Assembly (NCBI GenBank): GCA_028532985.1
Contig: JANCIK010000003.1
Span: forward strand, 1,126,001-1,190,000
Direction of reading: 5' to 3'
Length of the DNA stretch: 64,000 nucleotides
Source: Stropharia rugosoannulata
Lineage: Eukaryota > Basidiomycota > Agaricomycetes > Agaricales > Strophariaceae
In this document: positions 1 through 10,985 of the stretch, piece by piece
How the letters are laid out: every line of letters begins with the position of its first letter
How positions within the stretch are numbered: the first letter of the stretch is position 1
Program-made: the position numbers and the translations under genes
Notes under the pieces: model-generated
What the model was told of the DNA's origin: nothing
What the model saw: only the letters and a program-made list of their open reading frames with translations
Databases searched by the model: none

Positions 1-1968
1 GAATAACTTAATCCAGGCTACGGGTCCTGTCTGTCTCCTCGCGAAGAAAATCCCAGAACTCTTGCAACCACTGCAGTTTTGTATTGTTTCATCAGTCGGA
101 AACATTGGCTACAATGCCTAAACCTGAGGATTCTGGATGTGAGTATGATGATGACGTGACTGCTGGACATTCTCACCGATTGTGAAAGACCTGACATGAG
201 AAGATGGAGGATGTTAATACCGACATGTTTACATGAACAAGAGGGTCATTTATTTTGGTTTACTAGTACTTATCGTTCCAAATGTAATCTGTTGCCGGGT
301 CGTGTGCTATCGAGGACCTTGCAACTGTAGATGTACGACTTTAGTCTGTTATTAACGTGAACTGTATACCTGTATATATAGGTTATTTCTATCTCTGTAG
401 ATACAGGTAGTAAGCGAACATATATGATCTTTTAAACTTAGAAACGCATATCATTAAGAGCTGAGGAAATGTATATCCAATTATTTACAAGATTTAGAAT
501 AGAGGACTCGCGTCGAAATTTCAGTAGGCGGCACGCCTAATATGAAATGCGGCTGGAGATGGCAGACGGTATGCGTTAGTTCAGAGTGCTGTCATGTTGG
601 GTTTGTACTATACTCAACGTGCTAAAGTTCCAATTAGCCCTCAATTGAGTGTAGCGTCCTTTGTCTGATCAAAAATATATGAACTACATATCGCAAACGG
701 GAGCAAATCGTCAGACGTTTTCCGCATAATAATATGTGAGTACACTAACGTACCCAGTCATGCTCATGTCCGCCAACGGCGTGAAGTCTCGTACATGAGT
801 AGATGAATCCACATTTAATACTCTTGGCGGTAATGAGTGTCGCAAACGACTGCAAGCAGCGCGGCAGCATGGGGGAAATCATGAAGCATCCCGATCAATC
901 TGTAGGGTGTGTGTGAGTAGCTTGAGCATCAGAAGCGAGAGGTTCCATGAAGCTGCCTTTTTCGCTGACAATTCATAACGGATAAAGGCTTACACGGTTT
1001 GAACAATAATTCGTCCGTCAGAGATTACAGCATAGGTCAGAGTAATTAATGATGAATGCGCCGCTGTTGAGGAGATGTCGGTCGTGGACTTAGCGGGTTC
1101 TTCGTATTGCACCGCTTTTGAACCGTCAAAATGTTTGGTGATTCACTCCCAAATAACATAGTTGATTAAATGCTTTAAAATAATTAGGAAGTCAGATTTT
1201 CCCGATGATAACCACATACCATCCACATGGCCATGAGAGTGTTTTTTGTAGGCAGGTTCCACCCAGGGAACTCGAACAAATTGATAATCTTAATGGTCCA
1301 TCAAGGCAGACTCATTGCACAGGGGTACAAGGTCCATGGATACGATTAAAAATGGTGTTGGCGTCGGGGTAGATAAGTTTTGTGTATAAACGTTGATGAC
1401 AGGCAAGAGATTGCATCAAAAAAGACATGGGATGCGTGAGGGCGAGCGACCCCTAATGGCAATATTGTAATGATGCCGCCGCCCACGAGTATGATTAGAG
1501 TAGACTAGACTAACGCCAAAGAGGCGTTGCAACCATAGGAGACGATAGGGATGAGAGAGCGCACAAGGCACAGAAAGCTTTCTTGGGGGACGCCGGGGAC
1601 AGGAACAAGCTCAGAAGCAGAAGGGAGCGCAGAGAGAGTACGGAGGGAAACTGCGGCAAGTTGCGGAGGTGGCAAGGGTGCCATCAACAGCTGTACAAGA
1701 CAACCGGGGTCAATATCACAACATCCCTTCCACCACTCACTCCGCCAGCTTTACCCTTCTCTGCCCGTTGTCGTCGTCGCTCGTGTTTTCGACGACCTCG
1801 CTGTCTGCATTTTGCACAAAGCTAGTCTTACCTGCCTTTCCCACGGTTTCTCAGGCGTCCGGTTTTATACTTGTCGGTAGCTGTTGCTAGCTGGCCATTT
1901 CCACCGCTTGCTCACCTTTTCTTCCCAAGGATTTTCGACAAACCACACTCATCGTTCTTTAGTCCATC
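1..1968. other. Gene-poor left edge and G-beta upstream region
   Basis: No reading frame here carries a recognisable domain or a chain of in-frame exons. Positions 1-1500 are of average composition with scattered stops in all frames. From about 1690 the + strand becomes CT-rich up to the ATG at 1969, as expected for the 5' untranslated region of a highly expressed fungal gene. A short minus-strand frame near 13-83 could be the last exon of a gene fragment, but no upstream exons can be joined to it. Confidence 0.6.
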
Positions 1969-3234
1969 ATGTCTCAAAATCAAGGCGACATTCAGGAGCG
2001 GATCGCTGCTGCACGCAGAGAGGCGGAGAGTTTGAAAGAAAAAATCAGAGCGAAGAGAGAGTCCTCGGCCGATACCAGCTGTTCGTGTCCCACCGTGCTT
2101 CTGCCTTACCAATAACAGAGATAATTGATCGTCTTTATAGTACGTGCCATGGCTGCTGAAGTCGACGCCCTACCTCGCATCGTAATGCGTCCCAGGCGCG
2201 CCCTCAGGGGTCATCTGGCTAAGATTTACGCAATGCACTGGGCAGCCGACCGACGCCATCTCGTCTCGGCCTCTCAAGACGGAAAATTGATTGTTTGGGA
2301 TGCCTACACCACTAACAAAGTCCACGCCATTCCCTTGCGATCAAGTTGGGTCATGACGTGCGCATACGCACCGTCGGGCAATTTTGTTGCTTGTGGAGGT
2401 CTCGACAACATCTGCTCCATTTACAGCTTGAACAAACAGGACGGAACTACAGCTAAAAATGCCCGAGAGCTGAGCGCCCACTCGGGCTATCTTAGTTGCT
2501 GCCGATTCATCAACGACCGTCAAATCGTGACCAGCTCCGGTGACATGACTTGTATGCTATGGGATATTGAAGCAGGTGTTAGAGTTGTCGAATTTAGCGA
2601 CCACACAGGCGATGTTATGAGGTAAGACGCTGTTTCAAAGTCTGTCTAACTTGAAGTTCATTTTCTTTCTCAGCCTTTCGCTTGGTCCAAATCAGAACGT
2701 TTTTGTCTCTGGTGCTTGCGACGCAACGGCGAAGTTGTGGGACATCAGAACGGGTCGGGCTACTCAGACGTTTACCGGCCACGAGTCTGACATAAACGCC
2801 GTCCAGTATGTATACTGACAATTTACACATCGAATTACACAATTAACGCATTCCCAGATTTTTCCCTAACGGTGATGCCTTTGCCACCGGTTCGGATGAC
2901 GCTTCGTGCCGTTTATTCGATATTCGCGCGGACCGCGAATTAAATGCATTCACTCACGATAACATTCTCTGTGGTATCACTTCTGTGGCCTTCTCCATTT
3001 CAGGACGCATCTTGTTCGGTGGTTATGATGACTGGACTTGCAACGTCTGGGATACCCTCAAGGGTGAACGTGTTGGTGTCTTAACTGGTCACGAAAACCG
3101 TGTCTCTTGCCTGGGTGTCAGCATTGACGGTATGGCTCTATGCACGGGTAGTTGGGACAGCACTCTTAGGGTACGCTTCTCATGTATTCAGAGAACGATA
3201 ACTGACGGAGTTTATAATACAGGTTTGGGCATAA
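1969..3234 (+). CDS. GPB1: Heterotrimeric G-protein beta subunit
   Basis: This encodes the WD40 beta subunit of a heterotrimeric G protein, which pairs with a gamma subunit at the plasma membrane and relays pheromone and nutrient signals. Five exons join in frame (1969-2080, 2141-2621, 2674-2805, 2858-3170, 3223-3234) to 349 residues, the normal family length. The N-terminal helix (about residues 1-45, [20 protein letters not shown]) is the gamma-binding coiled coil. Seven WD repeats follow, with typical G-beta stretches such as [36 protein letters not shown] and [17 protein letters not shown]. The last exon is only 12 nt and supplies the terminal VWA and stop, so the protein ends STLRVWA as G-betas do. 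The ATG at 1969 is chosen because it gives the conserved MSQN start. Identity is near certain; the exact paralogue name is inferred. Confidence 0.97.
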
Positions 3235-3731
3235 GCGAATGTCATTCTTTGGGTTCCTTAAATTATGTGCTATGTCTTTGCAGTAGAAGAGACATTTCTC
3301 TTTTTTCTCCTGGTCAAAGATTGGACCGTCTGACATCTTATATGATCAATCTATTACTCACTCTGGATGACCATGTTACGATAGATGGACGTTCGAAGTC
3401 AATCATCGCTGGTTCATCGTATGTAGCATTTCTCATTTTCTGATACCACCTTTATTGCCTACGGTTCAATGCATCTTATTACCTTTTCATTTGCTCCTTC
3501 TCTACCATGACTTGCTCTCTGTTATTGTTGCTCGGTTATATATTGCCAGTTCGTTTTCCTGTAACTTTCTGCCATGGGTCAGCATTGTGAGAAAGGACGA
3601 CACGTCAGACCTCGTGCGTTACCATCACTGCCGCTTTTGGTATTATGTATTGCAATCGACGCGACATGGCTGCACCCATGCTTGACGGTGCTCATATACC
3701 CTCAACTTTCGCTTTTGCTAACAAGTAAACA
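3235..3731 (+). other. Intergenic, G-beta to golgin
   Basis: A 497-bp tandem spacer holding the 3' region of the G-beta gene and the promoter of the golgin gene. Open frames here are short, lack family features and share no phase with either neighbour. No motif is strong enough to call. Confidence 0.6.
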
Positions 3732-6664
3732 ATGTCTGAAGACGACCGCGCAGCAAAGGCAGCAAGGGCGAAAGCTCTGGTATGCTCCTCGGGCACTCCC
3801 ATGTTACAATCACAGGTGTTACTTAATTGACATTCATTCTGCCAGCTTAAGAAACGGCAACAGAAAAAAGCTGTTGACTCTCTTGCTGCTAGTACCGCTA
3901 GTGTCGCGTCGCCTGATACTCCTCCACGAACCTTCTCGCCTGCACCTTCGGAGCCAGTCGTTGAACATGATGCCCGTGATTTAGGAGACGTGTAGGTACA
4001 ACCGTCATACTTACTATATGCACGAAGTTACGTCGAATGATTGTACTCATTAGTTACTCATAGCTTTGGGAAGAACGACACTTCAGACACATCTTGGCTT
4101 TCCTCGTTGCCCCGGGTGGCATCGCCGCCTCTACCCCCAACGCAAAACGCTGTACCCACAACAACCGCCCGTCGTATTTCTGTGACCTCACCTCAGCTGG
4201 CCTCTTTACCCGAGGTTAGCCCCGCGGGCCCAGATACCATTGTGCTCCAACAAAGAATAGACACCCTTGCTCAGGAAAATGAAATCCTGACGGCTGCCGT
4301 GAAACGTAACGAAGCTGGTGCGTTACTTGTGTAAACCTTGGTCCTATACTGACGACTCGTGCCCAGCGGTTGCGCAGGCGGAGGCCTCACTTATGGCAGA
4401 GCGCAGCCGCGTGGAGGAGTTGCAGGCCAGTTATCAGAAGTTGCAGGATGATATGAATACCGCACTGCAGAATGAACACCAAACAGTGTCATTACTGGTA
4501 ACAGAGAAGACACAGCTGGCGTCAGAGCTGCAGAGGTTGGACGGCGTAGAGTCTAGTCCGTTAATTTATTTCTGTCTTATTTCTATTCTCATATTATTCT
4601 GTAGGAGTGCAAGAGCTTGAAGACCTTCTGAGAGCCGAACGAAGCAAATCCGGTGGCTCGGACGCACAGGTGGTACAATTGCAAACACAGGTCAAATCTG
4701 TAGTCAACCGCGCAGAACGGGCTGAAGCTAAAGAGAAAGAAACCAGTGAACGATATAAGGAGAAAGCAAGTGCTCGATTTTACTGGAGCTATGCCATTCT
4801 AATGTTAAATCCAGGAGCGCGAGCTCCAAATATCCAGCGCGACTGCAGCTGAGGCCCGTAAAGATGCCGATGAATCTAAGAGGAAGCTTCGAGAACTAGA
4901 AGAACAAATACAGAGTGATGACCGGGTAGAGCGTCTGGAGAGTTCCCTAAAGCATACACAGGATCGCGCGGACGAACTAGAATTCCAGTTGACAAAATTA
5001 AAACAGGTGTGTAAACAGCACAGTGCCTTCGCCGATGTAAACGCAGTGACTAATTATATATGTAGGCACACTCTACATTGAAAGGGGAGAAAGAGTCCCT
5101 AGAGTCCAATGTCTCAGCACTTACGACCACAGAAATAGAGCTGCGATCACAGACAACAGCGCTCAATGCGACGTTGACAGAGACTCGTGACAAGCTGACC
5201 GCGGTCGAAAGGGAGTACACAGTCGCCACGCAGGAAGTATCCAGATTACAGGGGCTTTCTGAGTCACTTGAACTTTCTGTCAAAGAACATCAAGGCCGAC
5301 TTGGGCAAGCAGCCACAGCATTGGCAACCAGCACGCGCCAGGTCCAAACTGCTCAGGCTGAACTAAAGAGTGCCATTCGTCGGGCAGAAGATGCTGAACG
5401 TACTCAACAGAGCTTACAAGCAGAGGGGACAAATCTTATGAAGTCCTTGGACGAGATGCGCCCTAAGATTGTAGAGCTTACAGGAGCGAAACTAGAACTC
5501 GCCGAAAAGGTCGAAAGCTTGGAGCACACTATCCGCAGTCGAGATAACTTTATCGCGCAGCTCGAGAATGATTTGGGCGAGGCTCGTGAGCAGGCTGAGA
5601 CAGCCGAGAAGAGTTGGAAGGAGAAGCTTGCTGAGCAAGAAAAACGTCATCGGGAGATCCAGAATGGGACAACTGATATAAAGAAGGCACACGCAGGGCT
5701 CCAGGAGGAGCTCGAGTCCACTCTCGCCAGCTTGCGCAGTTTGGAGTCGCAACGGACGGTTCAGCACCAGGAAGCGGCTCGCCGTCTGGAAGAAATCGAA
5801 CGACTGACACAATTATCCCAAACTCAGGGTGAAGAGTTGGACAATCTAAGGCATGAGTTAGAGGCTAGGAGTAAAGCTAGGGCAAGTTATTCACCATTAT
5901 CCGGGTTATTGTTATTCTCACTTTTCTTTTACTTACAGGAGGAAGAGGAAGACTTCCTCGAACAGGCACAGAACGAGATCGAAGCACTGCGCAGCGATCT
6001 CAGTGCACGCGAGGAAGAAATTGCTCAACTCCGCGAGCTCGTCGACTCACCCACATCCGACGCACCGCGCTCACTTGATGACGAGCTGCTCAGCTCTCTC
6101 CGGCAACAACACGCCATGGAGCTATCTGCGGCGACATCCCAGGTGCGAGCACTCGAGCACACCATCTTCGAGAAGGAAAGCGCGGTGCACAAGCTGCAGA
6201 TGCACGTCGCCCGATTGGAAGAGCAGCTCGCCCAGCTCCGCACGGCACCCTCCCGACTCAGCGGGCCCTCGCGCCCAGCAAGCCGCGCAGACGTGGGTGA
6301 CCTGCGACGTGCGTCGTTCGGCACGCTGCGCGGCTCACCGCAGCCCCCGCCTGCCCCACTTGCGCGCACGCTGTTCGCCGGACAGCACATGTCTGAGGAC
6401 ACACTGCATAAACGCAAGGTCAGCCTGAGCATGCTCAAGGCTCGCATTGAGAGTGAGGCCAAGTCGCCTGCAGTGGTGTCTCGTGCCCTGTCGCCGGTGC
6501 AGTCTGAGGGCGCACGGTCGCGAGGCCATTCGCGCACATCGTCGGCCGCGGCTGCGCTGGCCCACGGTACACATAGCCATGGCCAGGCACATCGACCACA
6601 GTTCCTGGACGAGTCGCATGTGTTCTGGTGCCACTCATGCCAGGGAGACCTGGTTATTCTGTGA
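3732..6664 (+). CDS. Golgin-like coiled-coil protein (GM130/BUG1 type)
   Basis: Eight exons (3732-3779, 3846-3991, 4064-4317, 4367-4555, 4605-4769, 4849-5006, 5066-5881, 5939-6664) join to 833 residues. The start MSEDDRAAKAARAKALLKKR is a Lys/Ala-rich head like those of fungal proteins annotated as Golgin subfamily A; a Ser/Pro linker follows, then a long coiled coil (about residues 120-690) with regular Leu/Glu/Gln heptads. The tail is Ser-rich and basic, and ends in a hydrophobic run (GDLVIL). GM130 and yeast Bug1 bind the PDZ domains of GRASP/Grh1 through a hydrophobic C-terminus, so a cis-Golgi tethering role is inferred. Coiled coils align poorly, so another golgin or spindle protein is possible. 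The intron at 5882-5938 uses a GC donor (AGG|GCAAGT), is 57 nt long and has no stop, so retention would add 19 residues. The donors at 4556 and 4770 are the least certain. Confidence 0.8.
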
Positions 6665-7793
6665 TCTGGTGTAGCTCTTCATATTCTTTTTTGCTGTCGC
6701 GGATAATATAAGTAGTTTTTCTTTTAATAACCATAATCCTCCACTGTTGGGAAAGATATGACAAACGGGATTCTACGCATGTTAGACAGCTCCGTATGTC
6801 TGTTACCTGTACCTATCGTATTAGTACGCTCGGGACAGGGAGTCCGAAGAAGATAGCATCGTTATCGCGTGTATCTCTTGCCGCACACTACTGAATAAAT
6901 GGAAATTGGGGCATGTACTGAGCTTCCAAGCTCTTAGCCTTCGCAGTCAGCCTCTCATCGCTTCGTCAGTCCGCTCGAGTTAGAAAACGGCAACTCCCTT
7001 TCTGATACTCAAGTACTTAGTTTCGGCTTCTCTTCAGAATCAACGTAATTGACCTACTGTGATTACCTCTTTTGACGATGGGGGGAACTTAACTTGACTC
7101 GACTCCGAGCTCCATCATCATACTTACTTAGGTATAGGGTATGTACGTACCCCTGCTCCAGTACTCCAGTTCTCCACTGCTGCCTGGCACGGAGTCTAAG
7201 AAGGTGAGTACTTACTGCGAGTATGCACGGTTACAGCCTTTACATCCGTACCGTAAACACGCTTCTTTGCCTTTATCCGCGACTCAGAGTCGCGTGGAGT
7301 CATAGCTGGAGCGCCGCTACAGTCAAAAAAGGGTAACTACCTTTCTCTAATAAATCCGTTTAACGCCTGACCTCACTCTCTATGGACATGTATGTACATA
7401 CATTCAAGCTGTAGAGTCAACTGTCATACGTTCGCCGAACACGCGAATACTAAGCGAACCAAGCAAGAAGTTCAAGCAATTATGCATACATATACATGAC
7501 TGAGTACTTACACGACCGCCCTGCAGGACCATTTATGCAAGCAATGGTTTAAAAAAATAAATAAACACCCCAAGCAGGTGTAACATTCCATTTGAACATG
7601 CATATTAGCGCGCTATAAGTATACTAAAGAAGTACTCTGCTACAATACACACACACGCACGATGAAGGGGAAAAAACGGATATATACAGGTGGTGTGCCG
7701 GTATGAATTGAGGTATGAATCGCACTTATGATACTACGGGAGGTGCTGACCATAGGTTATGTATGTAACTGGGGACTTAGATACTTAGGTTAA

Positions 7794-7816
7794 GTAGGTA
7801 GGTAGGTAGGTAGGTA
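7794..7816. repeat. GTAG microsatellite
   Basis: Almost six perfect tandem copies of the tetranucleotide GTAG, read directly from the sequence, in the gene-free region between two convergent genes. Its length is expected to vary between strains. Confidence 0.95.
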
Positions 7817-8324
7817 CTTAGATAGTAGGATAGGCAGACTGTAGGGTAGTGCTAGCGGAGAATCGAGTGATATATGCACCAAAACCAGAGGATCATTGTT
7901 TTTGTGGTTATTGTTCGTTCGTTCAGTTCAAAAAAAAGAGATATTCACAGGAAAGAAAAAGACGACGAAGGGAAGGAAAAGAAGGGAGGTGATTTGTGCA
8001 TTTCGTTATAGTTGTATTTTATTTTTCGTATATTGGTCGTTGATTTGTTCATATTCGTTTCGTGGCCGGTTTAAACCATAACCTATGATCCCCTCCTCCA
8101 CCGTCCACGCCAGCTTGGTTTAGCTTGAAACCTAGTCTGACCCGGCACGGAGCGAGGGTGTAGATAAAAACCTTAAAATCTTAAAAAAAGAGGTCCAGGA
8201 GTCCGAGTCCATGCTTTGTGTTTCCCTTCTAAGTAAATAGCTCAAAATTGAGTGGATTGATTGACCGATGAATGATTGTGTGGTGAATCGGAAGATAGAT
8301 AGGATAGATGGGGTCCATAATGCT

Positions 8325-8360
8325 AGTCCGAGTCCGAGTCCGAGTCCGAAACCGAGTCCG
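8325..8360. repeat. AGTCCG hexamer repeat
   Basis: Four perfect AGTCCG units, one degenerate unit (AAACCG) and a further perfect unit in tandem. They lie about 110 bp beyond the stop codon of the minus-strand orphan gene, so they may fall within its 3' untranslated region. Confidence 0.95.
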
Positions 8361-8466
8361 CAGGCGATAAGATGAAGGAAGAAAGGAAAAGATGTAGATG
8401 TATGCGTCGCATCTCGCTCGTTGGCGCATTGTTGTCCTTTAGGTATCCAGGGTTCAGCCTATAAGT

Positions 8467-10949
8467 TTAGAACAGACCAGTACGCTTCGTCTTGAGCATG
8501 CGCAATTTCGAGAGCAGGTCCTGTTGGTAGAGTATCAGAAAATATTCCGTAAGCAATAAGGATGGTGCAGGGTGAGAGCATATAATCCAAAGCACACGAA
8601 GTGCATAGGCGAAGTACAATGGCGTTGCAAAGTACAGAGCACAGCACAGCACAATGCTCAGAAGAGCGAACAGCGAACAAGTCACAACGAGCACCCGTGC
8701 ATAGCACAAACCCATTGCCCAGTGCCCAAAACATAAAAGCATAACAGCGTAGAAAAAACGGAAATGAAGGAACACCCACCTCAACCTCCTCAGCACGCAA
8801 AGTGCCCCTCTTGCCCTCCTGAGCAACCCCAGTCTCGATGCTTTCGAGCACATCCGCGACAAGCTCGCGATAATTGACGCCGAAGAACTGCGTTAGCTTG
8901 GCTGCGCGCCTGCGACGCTGCTGGAACGCGTCCGGGCCGGGCGCAGGCGAGATGGTGAACTCGGACGCCGCGAGCGACGCAAGCGAGACTAGCGAGGTGC
9001 GCGCGGGGAGCGAGCGCCGCCGCTCGGATTTCAGGGACGACGCGGTCGACAGGCGCCGGTCGCGCTGCATATGCGCACCAGCCCCAGCATCGTAGGCTGA
9101 GCCCTCGGTGATACCTGAGTCCTCCGCCGCCTTGATCATGAGCGCGTACGCACTTGCGTTGGTCGCAAACTCGTCCGTGGTGGGAGTGGACGAATCGAGC
9201 GGGTCCAGGCCGGGCTCGGTCCCCGCTTCGGCGGTTCCGGGTGGCGGTGGCGGCGGGCCATTGTTGAGGTACTCGTGCAGCTCTGCGAGCGAGGCGCGGT
9301 CGTCCTGTGCATCAAATCGGTAAGTACATGTCTGGCTATTAATATAACTGAATAGAGGTAAGGTTGGGAAGAGACGCCGGACTCAGGCGGAAGCATCGAT
9401 GAATGATGACGTGATGTGGGTTGCGGTGCGCACAGAGCACGAATGGCAGAGCACCACAATATGGATAGATAGATGATGGATGGATAGAAGCAAGCAGAGC
9501 AGAGACGTACCCTGTCAAGAATGTCATGCAGCGAGTTGAGCGAGTGCTGGTAGTGCGAGTAGATGTACGACGGCCCGTCTGCGTGGCTTTCCTGCGCATG
9601 CCCCGCCGTGCCCGGGAGAACAGGCGTGGGCGGTACATTGGCGTCGCCGAGACCCTTGGGTAGCAGCTGCCGGCTGGATTCGGCTGTACTAGGCCGCGCA
9701 GTCTTCTTTGCCTTGCCCGCCTTTTTGTAGGCGGCGGGGTGCGAGGCAGAGGCGGACACGGTAGATGCGGTGGGCGTAGCTGGCGGGGTGGTGTCGCGGT
9801 CAAAGTCGCCACGGGCGGGAGGCGACTTGCAGCGCGTGTGGTAGAGCGTCTGGGGCGGGGCGACACCGAACACCTGTATATATATGCGTTAGAAACGAGC
9901 ATGTAGAGCGAGTATATGCGCACCTTTTCCATCTTGTGCGCGCGGCGCACGTTAATGGCCTTTTCCTTGTCGTCAAGCTCCTCTCTGATACGCTCCAGTT
10001 CGTCACCGTGCGGGCTTCGGAGGGCACCCACACTGCTACTGCGCCTGCGCCTGAGCCACGCCTTGCGCGTGGTGCCTTCTTCGCCCTCGGATGGCGGCGA
10101 GACGGCGATTGGGGGTAGGATTGCATCTAGCGCGGGGTCGTCAAGGCCGAGGACGAGATGGGCAGGGACGCGAGAGCCGAGAAAACGGTGGAGCTTGGCG
10201 AGGCGCTCGCGCTTGCGTCGCCGCTCGTCCTCTGCGAGGGCCTCTGGGGTGAGTGCTGCGGATGCAATGGTCTCCAACGAGGCCTGGGTGGCGAGGCGGC
10301 CGCGGCGAGGGCTGCGCGGGGACGGGGCGGTGTCGTCGTCGGAAAGATCCATGAAGGACTCTGGGCGGGAGCTCTCCCATGCAAACTGACCGCGGTCGAT
10401 AGGGGGGCTGGTGATGCTGAGGAAGGAGATGTCGTCGGGGCTGAGGGGCATGGAGTGCCTGCGGGCGGTGCTGGCGAGGAGGACTGCTGGGCGTGTGCGG
10501 ACAACTTGCTCGGCCTGGAGGGTGAGGGAGGCGGCGTTGGGGGTGGTGCCAAAGACGCGGGTGAGCTTGCGGGACTTGCGGACGAGGTCCTTGCGGTCGC
10601 CGAGGTCGAGAAAGTTTGTGGTCTGGGGGCGGGCCATCCTGGGGGGCGCAAAGCGGATGGGGGAGACGGGGGTGGGGGAGTCGTCTGTGTCTGAGAGGGC
10701 GAGGGGCTCGTCGGGGTCGTCGAGGTCGATGAAGGAGTCAGGGCGATGGTGGAAGTCGGAGGCGTCGTCGTCGGATGCCGGGTAGACGGTGGAGGAGATG
10801 CTGATGCGGGGCTCGTTCTCGGCAGAGGATGCAGGGTCGGCGGTGGAGGCCGAGGCGATGGAGTCGAGAGAGGGGCGGTGTGCGTGGGAAAGGAGGGTGC
10901 GCGGGGGGAGGGCGCTGGGGCGCAATGGATTGTGGATTGAGGAGGACAT
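8467..10949 (-). CDS. Orphan protein with four KLxxFG-type motifs
   Basis: Four exons (9924-10949, 9511-9873, 8780-9304, 8467-8520, read right to left) join with phase-0 introns to 655 residues. I do not recognise a named domain. Most of the protein is Ser/Pro/Arg/Asp-rich and probably disordered. It carries four copies of a motif K[LM]xx[VF][FL]G preceded by basic residues, at about 128-134 (KLTRVFG), 252-258 (KLHRFLG), 339-345 (KMEKVFG) and 599-605 (KLTQFFG). It also has three F[ILM]DLxD motifs (FIDLDD, FLDLGD, FMDLSD). The arrangement suggests a scaffold with repeated docking peptides; that is inference. The last exon gives the basic tail LLSKLRMLKTKRTGLF. The start lies only 36 bp after the stop of the NVJ2-like gene, so both may share a transcript or the promoter may lie inside NVJ2. 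Confidence 0.85.
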
Positions 10950-10985
10950 GAAGAAGGGATACTGCCATGACAACTATTTTCTATT

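Larger units (their letters stand above)
6665..8466. other. Convergent intergenic region, 1.8 kb
   Basis: This lies between the 3' ends of the golgin (+) and the KLxxFG orphan (-). It has no supportable coding frame. It holds two microsatellites, listed separately, and many short TAC/CTTA-type runs (for example ACTTACTTAGGTATAG near 7121). One short frame at 7896-8081 is Lys/Arg and Phe rich and is taken as chance. Confidence 0.6.

Noticed and set aside
13..83. Minus-strand exon-like fragment (WLQEFWDFLREETDRTRSLD then stop) at the left edge.
   Set aside because: It looks protein-like and has an acceptor-like ACTGCAG before it, but no compatible upstream exon is found in 84-1500, so it was not called.
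7896..8081. Short Lys/Phe-rich + frame in the convergent intergenic region.
   Set aside because: Arises from A/T-rich simple sequence; no start context or conservation signal.
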